64,000 nt of DNA from Tritrichomonas musculus (lineage: Eukaryota; Parabasalia; Tritrichomonadida; Tritrichomonadidae): contig JAPFFF010000002.1 in NCBI GenBank assembly GCA_039105265.1, positions 620,001 to 684,000 of the forward strand. Direction: 5' to 3'. The stretch's first letter is position 1. Each line of letters opens with the position of its first letter. The position numbers and the translations under genes are program-made. The notes beneath the pieces were generated by a model. The model did not search any database and had not been told where the DNA came from. It saw only the letters and a list, made by a program, of their open reading frames with translations. This document shows positions 50,851-60,628 of the stretch, one piece after another.

Positions 50851-51363
50851 TTATCTTCGACGAAGTTTTCGGTTAGATAAGTCAGTTGGCAGGCACCTGA
50901 GCTGTGGAAGATGAGATAGTTGAACAGATGGGCCTTGAACCTGTCGGTGGCGTAAATTTGATATTGTTTCTATATCAAGAATGTGAAGATTATCTTTTTT
51001 TGCATGAAGTTGCCTTTGAGCAAGAGATGCGTATTGAGGTGATGAATGTGATCTACCGCAGCAATGATGATGACAATTGTTAGTATTAACATTAATTCTT
51101 GCGAATCTTTTTTCCCAGTCTTTTTGAAGTTCTTCCTGTGATTCTCCTTGCATTGTAACTACCTTAGGAAGAGGTCGCGTAATCTGTATATTTGTAGCGT
51201 TGGCTGGAACTTTAGATTTTGTACCAAATAATGGCGTTTTAATTATATCACGACTGTCTATTGGCTTTTCTAAAAATTGAAGAAGTTCTAATTCCTTTAT
51301 AGGGTCGACTTTAGGTAATCTATTTAGTTGATAAGATGGATCCTCGTTTTCTTGAGTATTCAT
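50851..51363 (-). CDS. Small protein of unknown function, Cys/His-containing and basic at the C-terminus
   Basis: This 170-residue protein is not recognised. It is probably largely disordered. It has an acidic N-terminus with KVDPIKELELLQFLEKP, a middle with Pro and Thr, a CHHHCCGRSH cluster near residues 97-106 that could bind metal, and an Arg-rich end (NRKLRRR). The Pro/Arg-rich style resembles flagellar or cytoskeletal accessory proteins, like its neighbour at 50062. A TAACGATA word on the gene strand lies about 30 bases upstream of the ATG at 51363. The stop is followed at once by a poly(A) run on the plus strand. Confidence 0.65.
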   Translation of the reverse strand: MNTQENEDPSYQLNRLPKVDPIKELELLQFLEKPIDSRDIIKTPLFGTKSKVPANATNIQITRPLPKVVTMQGESQEELQKDWEKRFARINVNTNNCHHHCCGRSHSSPQYASLAQRQLHAKKDNLHILDIETISNLRHRQVQGPSVQLSHLPQLRCLPTDLSNRKLRRR

Positions 51364-51737
51364 TTGAATTTTGCTCGTTATAATTATATTTCTATCGTTA
51401 TATAAAGTATTGAATTGTTAAATCAAATTTTATGATACCTCATACAATTTTTTCAATAATTGAAATTAAAAATCAAACTCTAAGATAAAGAGTTTTAAAA
51501 AATTGTTTGTAGTTATTTCCAAAATATAAGATTGTATTTTAAGCATTACCCACATTTATGAAAATCTTTCTATTTTGCTTCACAATAAATAATAATTAAA
51601 AAAAAAAAATCAAAAAAAAAAAAGCCAAAGTAATTAATATAAACTTTACTATTAAAAACATTTTTTATTACTAATCTCCAAATAAAAAATACTATTTAAA
51701 TAAATAATAAATTAAATATATATATAATATTTCCAAT
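51364..51737. other. Spacer between the second BEACH gene and the small gene, 374 bases
   Basis: This contains the TAACGATA promoter word (51393-51400) and several A/T runs. I see no coding sequence. Confidence 0.4.
51393..51400 (-). promoter_or_regulatory. TAACGATA element before the gene starting at 51363
   Basis: TAACGATA on the gene strand lies 30 bases upstream of the ATG. The same 8 bases lie 66 bases upstream of the second BEACH gene. It equals the known Myb recognition element of T. vaginalis (MRE, TAACGATA, from memory). Confidence 0.45.
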
Positions 51738-54700
51738 TCAATCAGGAATCTGTGTAAATATCACATCATGGCTCTCAGTAACAATTGCCACAGTTCCACT
51801 TCTTTCATCGAATTTGAGTAATTTTGCCAATGACTCAAGTTTCAGCAAAACTCCAACAATTTCAAGTGAGACGCAATTCAGCAGCAACACTTCCCTGTTT
51901 GTTGTAGCGATCAGCACCACGTCGCTTCTGGAAGCAACTTCGACGGCCACCTCGCTGACAACCGCAAATCCTTTAAAAACTCTTTCAGCGATTTTTTCTC
52001 CGTTTGAAGTGAAGCTGGCGACTCTTGGACCGTCGAAAGCGATCAAGCAGCATCGCGTCATATCGACCATCGAAGGAACGAAGCCCAGATCGAGGTCCTT
52101 GATGAGCCTCAAGAAAGGGAACATTGAGATGCAAAGGGTTCCGCGGATGTCCACTGACAATAGGATCTTCATTCTTTTTACAATTTTGACAATTTTCACG
52201 GGTTTCGCGTGGCAGAGGAGAAGCTTGAAAGGAGTGATGCCCTTTGGGTCCTTGCTCCACGCGATGACGGAAGTGTCCTTCGATCCGCTGACCACGAAAG
52301 TGTCCGCTGAATCGATGCACGTTACGCACCCGAGGTGCGATGAAGAAGGGCTATTTGAAGCATATGAAAGGGAAGATGTACTGGCGGTTATAACCGTCGT
52401 AAAAAGTCGGTTGTAGGCAAAGTCAAAGCAGTAGATCGAATGAGTCCCGAGAGGAACAAAATAGAGAACCGTGTGGCTGAAACAGAAGGACGAGGGATCG
52501 CCATAGTTGGGATGAATGGTCGCATTAAGCGCGGCATTCTGCGGCAGGTTGGCTGAGGACTGGCTCTGGTTGTTGAGAGTGTTGATACGGCTCTCTTCAA
52601 CTTGATCGGTAAGGTCAATTGTGTCCTTGCCGGGAAGCTGCACAACTTTGCCGTTCGAGAAGAGAATGTGGACGTTCTTCTTCTTCATGTTGACAATACC
52701 AATTGAAAGTGGCTCAACTGTGTCCAGCTTCATCATCTGAGCAATGGACCGCTCGTGGAGTGCCGCCGCCTGCAAATCAGTGGCCTCAACATTCTCAGCG
52801 TAAATAGCACCACTATTCTCATCATTACTATTTACATTTGCAGTGTCAACTGTAGTGCCATCATTATCATTCACATTTGCAGTTTCATTGTTATATTCAT
52901 TAGTTTCATTGTTATCGTTAGAATTGGCAGTTTCATTGTTATATTCATTAGTTTCATTGTTATCATTCACATTTGCAGTTTCATTGTTATCGTTAGAATT
53001 GGCAGTTTCATTGTTATCATTCACATTTGCAGTTTCATTGTTATCATTCACATTTGCAGTTTCATTGTTATCGTTATTATTGGTACTTGCTGTGTTGGTG
53101 TTATTTGTGCTGTCGTTTGTGAGTGTGTCATTGTTGTTGTTGTTTTTGCTGTTGTTTATGAAGAACTCGTTCACGAGCGCTTTGAAGTTAATTGAGAGGC
53201 TGTTCTTCTTGTTCTTCTTCATTTCTAGCTTGATGACTGTTGTTGTGGACTCGAATGACGGCATTGTGTTGCGTGCTGGGTGCGGCCCTGAGAAGAACAT
53301 TGGCGGCAAGTGGCCCTCCACTTCAGCTAGCTCGCTGGCAGTTCTCTTGCTCACTGTTATGTTCAGTTCATGAGAAGCGAAAGCGAGTCCCGGGTTGTAT
53401 ATGTAGTCATTCTGCCTTACACCCCATACTATGTCTATCCACTTGTGCAGGTTCATCGAGACCTCCTCGCTCTCGATTGCGCTTGTGTGCTCTAGAATGA
53501 ACTGTGATGCATTCGGCGCCCAAGAAGGGAAAGAGCCAGCATCTTCGCCTTCCTGGTTTGACTTCCAAGTTTTGAAGACTTCAGGGAGGAAGAAGAACTC
53601 AGGAATGAGCTCAGTGTGAACCGTTGAATTCCTCAAACCGTCGATTAAACCGTCAAATGAGTTCAACTTTTTCATGTCCTTATTCACTATGATTAAATTT
53701 GCGTTGCTGTAATCAAAGATGCCTCCAATTGGCGTCTTTTTCCTATCGATGAGTGTGCAAGACTTAGCAGCCTTCAATTCAGTATTAGCCGCCAAATAAC
53801 CGTCATTGTCATTGTCACTTTTTGTCATATTTTTCAGGTGGTATTTCTCCTTCGTGCTTCTGTAATCGATGTGGTTATTCTTGCTTCGAACGTCGTCAAA
53901 AGAGCTGTAAAAGTGGTGCTGTCCGTGCGACTCTTGAGAAGCGTCTTCGCTCTCTCTTTGCATGAATTGCTCGATGCCGTCGAGAAAGGCGCAGACCACT
54001 TTTTGTGTGGAGAAAGATTGGTTGAGAAGGAAGTTTTCATACGGATCATACGTCAAGCGAACTGACTTCCACTTGCTGATGTTGTCGCTGCTGATGAAGA
54101 TGACGTTCTTCGAGAGATCTCTCATTTCTGTCTTGTCAGTTGAGGACGTGAAAATGAGAGGGAAGATTGGGTAGAGGTCTGGGTCCAAGAAAGTTCTTCC
54201 ACTCAATAAGTTCAACCACATCAAGTAGTCAAAATTTGAGATACTTCGTTCGCGCCATCTTTGAGTCAATTTCAATCTTCCAACCTCTTCGTAGCCTTTC
54301 TTTTGCTGGAAAAAGTGACAGTTTTCAAGGTCAATTAGCTGCAGATTTTCAATGATTTTCTCGCGTGTCTCTGGCTTGAAAAAGCGGAACAGGAAGCACT
54401 TCCCGTTGAGGAGGAAAATTGTGAATGACAGCGGTTCATTGTTGCAGTAGTTCCAGAAAACGTAACGGATGGAACTTTTTAAGAGGTTGTAGGACTTCCC
54501 TTTTGGTGTGATAAACCGATAACCGTTATTGGTAACCGAAAAATAACCGTCAAAAGTTTGGTCAATTTTGATCCTCTGGCAAGGCGAAGACCAGATGATT
54601 GTCTCGTTGCTGCCCTCGCCGCTTCCGAGCGTGTTATCGTTAAACACTGGTGAATTAATTTGAACGAATTTTAATCGTTCTTTTTTTGTGAGCATAAATG

Positions 54701-57700
54701 GCCTGAAGTATTCATCGAATATGTTGTACCTGCGGTACTTGCTCGATGTGGAATAGACAGGGCGGTGCTTCCTGAAGATTTTCTCTCTGTGGATGTTGAG
54801 CGTGATCTCTTTCTGCTTGACGTCGGAGAATGCTTCATCAATTGTCACTTTTTCTTCCTTGATGAGTGACTCATTGGTCAGCCCCGTCAATAAACGTTCG
54901 CTGGCATTCGATATCTCATGAAGTCCTCTGAAAAAGTCGGTCATGATCGTGTTGTAACGATCATAAAGGTCAATTGTAAGGTCAATTGAATCAATAAAAG
55001 CATGAACAATTTTCAGGTAATTGTTGTCGCTATCGTCTCTATCGTCTTCATTGTCAGGGATGCTTTTGTATCCGTTCTGATGAAGACTCACGAAGACCGG
55101 AATGAGCGCATCGAAGTTTGGGATGCTTCTGTTGCTGTTCATGACAATTTTTGAATTGTCATATGTGTAGAAGCAGAATTGACAAGCTGTGTTCACTCTG
55201 TCAAGTATCTCTGCCACTTTTTGTGTAGGCACCTGTGTGTACTTGTTGATGACAAAGCTGAAGAGAATCATCAACTTTCGGTACGATTCCTCACTGAGAC
55301 CGTCTGCATCGACGAGTGTAAGCAAAAGCTCAACCGTTTTGAGATCAGTCCAATAACCGTTTTCATTCAAAAAGAGGCCAAATTCATTCTGATCTATCGT
55401 TATTGGGTACTCAAGGTATGCTTTGAAAAAGTCGACAAGAGAGAACTCAATTTCATTAGAAAAAGTGGCATTTTTATTTCCGTTATTTTTCAAAATTGCG
55501 GTTGTGTCAAAAATTGACCTATTAGGGCCAAAACAGAAAAAATTGACAATCATGTCAACAGCCTCATTCAAATCAAAACTCCCTCTCAAAAAGTTGGCAT
55601 CCTTATCGTTGCTGAAATCTATGATCTTGAGTATAAAAGTGTTCAGGATGAGTGACTGGTAATCGCTCATGTCGCTCCGTGTGTATGCGGAGAGTACGTT
55701 AATAATTCTGAGGCTATCGGCGAGCAAAGAAACCTTGCAGAAGATCAACGACATGACGATGTTCATAATTGAGTGTGACTTGAAAATGGCAAATGAAATG
55801 AAAACAAACAAAGTTATTGAATTCATCCCGATAGAATCAGATATAAATTGTGCTGAATCGGGCTTCTTCAAAAAGATGTTATTGAAGAGGGAAACGATAG
55901 ATGAAACACAAGACTCATCGCATTCAAAGCCGAACGATAGAATGAACAAAAGAAGGTTAACCGAAACGATATGAAAATCGGTTATTTGAATGAGTTCATC
56001 AAAAGATAACCGCTTATGTGTATTGAAAAGAAAATTGAAAAAGAATAAAACAAACTCATTTTTTAACTCAGTTGATCTTTTCTCACTCATTTCAGTGTAT
56101 AATAACCGTTTTGTATATTCATCGTCTGTATCAAAAAGTTTCACAATTGTACATAACAATTCTGGCGGTTTGTTCTTGATTTCAATCAAACCACGCTGAA
56201 TTGTGTCAAGCTTCTCAGGATGATCTTTCGTGATGCCGTAGATCTCCTTGATGAGAAGAACAGAAGTGTCGAGATCGTGCTCAGCTAGCTTGCCTGTCAG
56301 CTGTGTCAGAAGGTACAGGTCCTGCTTCTCGAGGTACTGTGAATTAAGAACAAGAATTGACATTAACGTCTTTTTGATACTCAAATTAATTTGACCTTTT
56401 CGATCGGCAAATTGGTGAAATAGAATGTGACAGAACTTGGAGAACGATACATGGCTTCTAAAAAAGTTTGAGTCATATTCTTGCCACTTTTTCAATAGCT
56501 TAAACAAAAGTTCGTTATCGTCGCAATCTAGGTACTTTGGGAAGTTGAGAATAAGGTTGTTTCTGAATTGTGAGAGCAAGGAAGCATTCGTGGTTTTCTC
56601 CTCGACTTTGCAAATTTCATTGAAGAAGAGTTCGTTCACTTCAATGCTTTGTCTTGTATTCAAAAAGTGGGCAATTAAATGGTAACCGTTTATTTCATGC
56701 ATTTCCTTCTGCAGTGATGGATACTTGTCAAACAAGAAAAGAAGAAGCTCGAACAGCATTATTATTTCCTCTTCTTTCAATCCACTTTTTGAGAAGTATA
56801 ATACAATTTCAATTAAACCGTTGAACTTCAAAAAGAAGTCTCCAAAAGGACAGACAAATTGCTCGTTATTCATCGGTATCGGCTCTGTGTTTATCATGAG
56901 GATGGATGATACGGGACTGTTCTGTATCATGTTCGCAAGCCGACTCTCAGGTAACGAACAAAATTGTGGAGTGAAATGACCAAATAACTGCTGATTTCTG
57001 CAGACAATTGACTGTTGATCTGACTGGTCATTTGAGGCAAACTGGAAGTTTCCTGTGAAAAGCATCACTCTTCGAATGAGGCCTTCTATCTTTCGTTGCG
57101 ACTTGAACTGCTTGATCACGTCTGACGGCGAGAAGAAGGATATGTTAAACATCTCAATTCTATGAATTGGAATTGACCACTGGACGATCATATTTGCCTC
57201 AATTTCACGTGTTCTAATAATTTGCTGGCTTTTTTCATTCTGAGACTTGCTTCGCTGGCTCTCAATGATCTGCACTTTGATTTGTTTCCACTTTTTGATA
57301 GAAACTGAAAGTGTAAACCATTCATTTGTCGGAATATCGAGATAAATGTCAACCTTGCTCTCGTATATGTTGGACGAAAAAGAGATCTTGTTTCTGAAAA
57401 GTGATATGACCAGATAATTGTATTCGCCACTTTTTGAATTCTCACTTGCAACGTAAAAAATGGGTAATTCAAAAAGTTCATCTTCGATCATTTCATCATC
57501 GTTTTCGATTGAATTGTGATATGAAAAAAATGAAGGTGAAATTTCGCCAAAGGAAGGAATGAGAAGTTCCGTTACAAAAGTGACACCTGTGTCAAAATAA
57601 CTTAACGGAAGAGGGGGGAGAAAAAAGAGACCGTTTGTTGAATTGAAATGGAAAAAGTTTGAAGTTGATAAAGAATTGGCTGTTAATGAGTGCTTGAATA

Positions 57701-58709
57701 ATTCAATGAACTCTGTTTGATTTGTTTCCAGAGTGTAAAAAACTTTCAGAAACTTTTGGCATGTCTCTTTATCGCAGATAAATGTTATAATGTAGACAGC
57801 AATTTTTAGAATGATTTCACGTAACAAGCTCAAATCATTTGGCTGGAAATATTTGTTATCGAATAAAGATGATATTGAATCTAAAAGAACTAAAATAGCG
57901 CCTGATTTAAATAGTTTAATTGCTTGAATAATGTTGGTGGTTACAATTTTGTGTAGTGTTTCTAGAAAATCTTTGGCAAACTCTGATTGTAAAATGGTTT
58001 CTATCAAGCAAACAGCATTTGAGTTGCTTATACCAAAGAAATAAATAGATGATAAAGAAACTTCTTTTGAGTTCGAAACATCTTCATCATTTTGCTGATA
58101 AATGGGATATGTGATTGTGATGTATGCAGATAATATTTTAAGTATTTCAATGTAAATACCTTTTGTTACTTTGACTTTCTTGAGTTGCTCAGTTATTGCT
58201 CTCCAGTCTACGTGATTGATTAGAGAGTTGCTATTATTATTGAGAAGCAAAAACATATCTTTCGATTGCCCCAATAATGATGACGCGATTTTTATTATTG
58301 TCGGAGCTAAATATGTAAGTTGTGATGATTGTGAAAAAATAAAAGACGATAATGAAAAGAATTCCAATAGAATTGGCACATCGTTGTTTTCATTATTTGA
58401 AATCAAATTTAATGCTATTTTTGGTATTTTTGATTTAAATACTTTCTTCAAAAAAATTTGATAATCGCTATTTAAATATGTATATTGGTTTTCGGTAGTA
58501 GTCTTATCGACAAAGTTGTGATTATTATAGTAATTATTGTTTGTAATGGTGAAAATTGCATCTTTTAATGTATTGCTAATCATTTGGATAAATTTTATTT
58601 GATGAGTATAATTTGTACTATTTATAATTTTAGAAATTTTTTCGTAATCAATTAATTCAGGAGGTTTTGAAGCGAAATCAAATATGTTTTGAGATAGATT
58701 CTCGTCCAT
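51738..58709 (-). CDS. Second giant BEACH-domain protein (ConA-like, PH-BEACH-WD40)
   Basis: This 2323-residue scaffold belongs to the same family as the 17.7-27.5 kb gene and likely acts in membrane traffic. It has an Asn-rich, helical N-terminus, a ConA-like domain at about 416-563 (NYLVISLFRNKISF, EWFTLSVSI), a helical armadillo-like middle, a PH-like domain at about 1378-1463, and BEACH at about 1480-1806. BEACH signatures are RWRERSISNFDYLMWLNLLSG and YPIFPLIF, then a Lys/Asp/Ser insert, ELIPEFFFLPEVF and LHKWIDIVWGVRQND. A tandem Asn-Asp-Glu-Thr repeat (about 1870-1955) separates BEACH from the WD-repeat-like C-terminus (IDSADTFVVSGSKDTSVIAWSKD). The core Arg of LEPFTTLHI seen in the first BEACH gene is not evident because the insert replaces part of that region. 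The first kilobase is A/T-rich, and the remainder is richer in G/C. TAACGATA lies 66 bases upstream. Confidence 0.92.
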   Translation of the reverse strand: MDENLSQNIFDFASKPPELIDYEKISKIINSTNYTHQIKFIQMISNTLKDAIFTITNNNYYNNHNFVDKTTTENQYTYLNSDYQIFLKKVFKSKIPKIALNLISNNENNDVPILLEFFSLSSFIFSQSSQLTYLAPTIIKIASSLLGQSKDMFLLLNNNSNSLINHVDWRAITEQLKKVKVTKGIYIEILKILSAYITITYPIYQQNDEDVSNSKEVSLSSIYFFGISNSNAVCLIETILQSEFAKDFLETLHKIVTTNIIQAIKLFKSGAILVLLDSISSLFDNKYFQPNDLSLLREIILKIAVYIITFICDKETCQKFLKVFYTLETNQTEFIELFKHSLTANSLSTSNFFHFNSTNGLFFLPPLPLSYFDTGVTFVTELLIPSFGEISPSFFSYHNSIENDDEMIEDELFELPIFYVASENSKSGEYNYLVISLFRNKISFSSNIYESKVDIYLDIPTNEWFTLSVSIKKWKQIKVQIIESQRSKSQNEKSQQIIRTREIEANMIVQWSIPIHRIEMFNISFFSPSDVIKQFKSQRKIEGLIRRVMLFTGNFQFASNDQSDQQSIVCRNQQLFGHFTPQFCSLPESRLANMIQNSPVSSILMINTEPIPMNNEQFVCPFGDFFLKFNGLIEIVLYFSKSGLKEEEIIMLFELLLFLFDKYPSLQKEMHEINGYHLIAHFLNTRQSIEVNELFFNEICKVEEKTTNASLLSQFRNNLILNFPKYLDCDDNELLFKLLKKWQEYDSNFFRSHVSFSKFCHILFHQFADRKGQINLSIKKTLMSILVLNSQYLEKQDLYLLTQLTGKLAEHDLDTSVLLIKEIYGITKDHPEKLDTIQRGLIEIKNKPPELLCTIVKLFDTDDEYTKRLLYTEMSEKRSTELKNEFVLFFFNFLFNTHKRLSFDELIQITDFHIVSVNLLLFILSFGFECDESCVSSIVSLFNNIFLKKPDSAQFISDSIGMNSITLFVFISFAIFKSHSIMNIVMSLIFCKVSLLADSLRIINVLSAYTRSDMSDYQSLILNTFILKIIDFSNDKDANFLRGSFDLNEAVDMIVNFFCFGPNRSIFDTTAILKNNGNKNATFSNEIEFSLVDFFKAYLEYPITIDQNEFGLFLNENGYWTDLKTVELLLTLVDADGLSEESYRKLMILFSFVINKYTQVPTQKVAEILDRVNTACQFCFYTYDNSKIVMNSNRSIPNFDALIPVFVSLHQNGYKSIPDNEDDRDDSDNNYLKIVHAFIDSIDLTIDLYDRYNTIMTDFFRGLHEISNASERLLTGLTNESLIKEEKVTIDEAFSDVKQKEITLNIHREKIFRKHRPVYSTSSKYRRYNIFDEYFRPFMLTKKERLKFVQINSPVFNDNTLGSGEGSNETIIWSSPCQRIKIDQTFDGYFSVTNNGYRFITPKGKSYNLLKSSIRYVFWNYCNNEPLSFTIFLLNGKCFLFRFFKPETREKIIENLQLIDLENCHFFQQKKGYEEVGRLKLTQRWRERSISNFDYLMWLNLLSGRTFLDPDLYPIFPLIFTSSTDKTEMRDLSKNVIFISSDNISKWKSVRLTYDPYENFLLNQSFSTQKVVCAFLDGIEQFMQRESEDASQESHGQHHFYSSFDDVRSKNNHIDYRSTKEKYHLKNMTKSDNDNDGYLAANTELKAAKSCTLIDRKKTPIGGIFDYSNANLIIVNKDMKKLNSFDGLIDGLRNSTVHTELIPEFFFLPEVFKTWKSNQEGEDAGSFPSWAPNASQFILEHTSAIESEEVSMNLHKWIDIVWGVRQNDYIYNPGLAFASHELNITVSKRTASELAEVEGHLPPMFFSGPHPARNTMPSFESTTTVIKLEMKKNKKNSLSINFKALVNEFFINNSKNNNNNDTLTNDSTNNTNTASTNNNDNNETANVNDNNETANVNDNNETANSNDNNETANVNDNNETNEYNNETANSNDNNETNEYNNETANVNDNDGTTVDTANVNSNDENSGAIYAENVEATDLQAAALHERSIAQMMKLDTVEPLSIGIVNMKKKNVHILFSNGKVVQLPGKDTIDLTDQVEESRINTLNNQSQSSANLPQNAALNATIHPNYGDPSSFCFSHTVLYFVPLGTHSIYCFDFAYNRLFTTVITASTSSLSYASNSPSSSHLGCVTCIDSADTFVVSGSKDTSVIAWSKDPKGITPFKLLLCHAKPVKIVKIVKRMKILLSVDIRGTLCISMFPFLRLIKDLDLGFVPSMVDMTRCCLIAFDGPRVASFTSNGEKIAERVFKGFAVVSEVAVEVASRSDVVLIATTNREVLLLNCVSLEIVGVLLKLESLAKLLKFDERSGTVAIVTESHDVIFTQIPD
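52843..53095 (-). repeat. In-frame 27-base tandem repeat coding NDNNETANV units
   Basis: About eight imperfect copies of a 27-base unit code for NDNNETANV/S, interspersed with NEYNNETAN variants. The plus-strand unit reads CATTTGCAGTTTCATTG then TTATCATT. Near-identical copies at the DNA level indicate recent slippage or unequal exchange; the repeat adds a flexible linker between the BEACH and WD domains. Confidence 0.85.
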
Positions 58710-58774
58710 CTTTATACAAATTGATGGTGGATTTTGTAATTCTACGTTTTTAACAATTTTTTTATTTGGTTAAC

Positions 58775-58782
58775 TAACGATA
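58775..58782 (+). promoter_or_regulatory. TAACGATA element upstream of the second BEACH gene
   Basis: TAACTAACGATATT on the plus strand lies 66-73 bases upstream of the ATG at 58709, in inverted orientation to the gene. It matches the TAACGATA before the 51363 gene and the T. vaginalis Myb recognition element. Confidence 0.4.
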
Positions 58783-60624
58783 TTTATTTTTGTTAACATT
58801 ATTCAATAAATGAATTATTTCTTATTGTAAAATATTCAGACATTGATTTTTAAAATTAAAAATATCATATGTATTTCAATGAGTCTGTCATTTTAATGTG
58901 CCAGGAGATAAAGATTTTGTTCTTAGAGAAATGATAGATTGAATAACAAGTTTGTTTCATCGATTGAAAAAAAAAAAAAAAATGATCAAATGATAAGAGG
59001 TTGCAAAACCTATTTACCTGCTTGTAACTTTTATATCAATGATTTTAGTATTAAAATAATCATTGTTTTCATTTGAAATAGGGTTTTTAAACTCAGAAAA
59101 CATAATGTGTAAACTATTCAATATTTTAATCTTTGTATTTTATTTATCTCAACATTTAAATCATCTATATGATTTTAATTTAATAAATATAATATTTACC
59201 AAAGTTTTAAACTAATTATCAATATTTTATTATGAATATTTTTCAATTATTCCAAATTATTGATTAGTTATCCATATTCAAAAACTTTCAAATCAAATGT
59301 TATGTATTGTATAAACTATTAGGCATGATAATAAATATAATCATATTTGTATTCTCTATTAGAAATCAATAATTTTTTAATGTTAAAAAAAATTATCTAA
59401 ATTTTCAGTTATTAGTCTAATTTATGTATACTTAAATTTAACAAATATCAGGAAGATCTTTTTTCTTTTACTATTTTAATGAACTGGATTATCTGGTAAG
59501 AGATATCAAAATAGATTAGTAGAAAACTAAAAAATTCATGCTAGACACTCAAAAACATTTAATAATTCGCAATTTCAATATTATTATCATATTTCAAACC
59601 AAAAACAAAAGTTTAAAAAAAAAAAAAATTATATAAAATATGTAAATAATAATCTGACTAGTCTTTCTAGGACTCAAAATAAATCAATAAACTAATCATG
59701 TTTGATGATATATAATATAATGGCGCATATCGATTTTAATGATTTTATTTTTTGATAGTGATCTCGAAATCGAGACTTTTATCAGAAAAAATTGAATTTG
59801 ATTTTCAAGGGGCATTCAAAATTGAGGATAACCGCAATTTTATATAAAACCCTAATTTGAAAGATTTCTTTCAAATTTTCAATTGATTTTTGGTCCAAAT
59901 AGAATTATTATTTTTGTCTTCAGTTATTTTTAATTTATGATTGAATGTGAATTAAAAATTATCTTATTTACTGTTTATATGTGGTTTGAATCCTAGATAT
60001 CCAATATATTACAATGTTTTACAATATTGAATTCCAATTATAGATCTTATATTATAATTATAAGTGATAATATATGTTATTTTATCATAATATATATTAA
60101 TTATGTGGATAATATATTATATTAGTTTGATTTGTTCAAATGAGTCAAAGATACTAAAACAATATAAAAAAGAAAATAATTTTAATATTATCCATATATA
60201 ATTTGTATTATAAATTCTTATACAGATTAAATGTTTCAAAATGTAGATTTTATATGAAGATAAGTTTAATTTAGATTTTGAATTAGCTCGTTATTTTCTT
60301 TTCAAAAACAAACGAATATTGTGGTCATTCCCTATCATCGGAAATTCTGATTTTTCTGTTATTTTGATTCTTAATTGGTTATATATTTATCTTTTTCTAG
60401 AGATATTTTAACGTTATTATTCACTTTTGCCCAGAAAAAAAAAAATTTTCTACAACCAATCTTTAATAGCAATATTAGTTTTTAAACTTTGTTTTTTAAT
60501 TTCCGCGCGTAAAAAATAAATCATTCAATATTTGAAATAAATTCTTATAAACCGTAAGTTTACACGAAAATTTAAAAACAAAGTTTACTTGAATTTGAAT
60601 TTAATGTCGACCATTATGTGGTCT
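58783..60624. other. AT-rich gene desert, left part
   Basis: There is no ORF of note. Features are a poly(A) run near 58969-58981, a perfect inverted repeat at 59854-59877 and TA-rich palindromic stretches around 60050-60120. It may hold regulatory DNA for the second BEACH gene, but no gene or RNA is recognised. Confidence 0.45.
59854..59877. repeat. Perfect 11-base inverted repeat with 2-base loop
   Basis: AATTTGAAAGA at 59854-59864 and TCTTTCAAATT at 59867-59877 are exact reverse complements separated by TT. Preceded by ATAACCGCAATTTTAT, which echoes the eL21 promoter word. It could form a hairpin; no transcript is evident. Confidence 0.6.
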
Positions 60625-60628
60625 TTAA

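Noticed and set aside
51814-52416. 200-codon antisense ORF inside the second BEACH gene
   Set aside because: Shadow of the WD-repeat coding sequence; Ser/Thr-rich with no domain.
59848-59856. Telomere-like AAACCCTAA words (also near 46128 and 59087)
   Set aside because: Only single units occur, with no tandem array, so an interstitial telomere is not supported.
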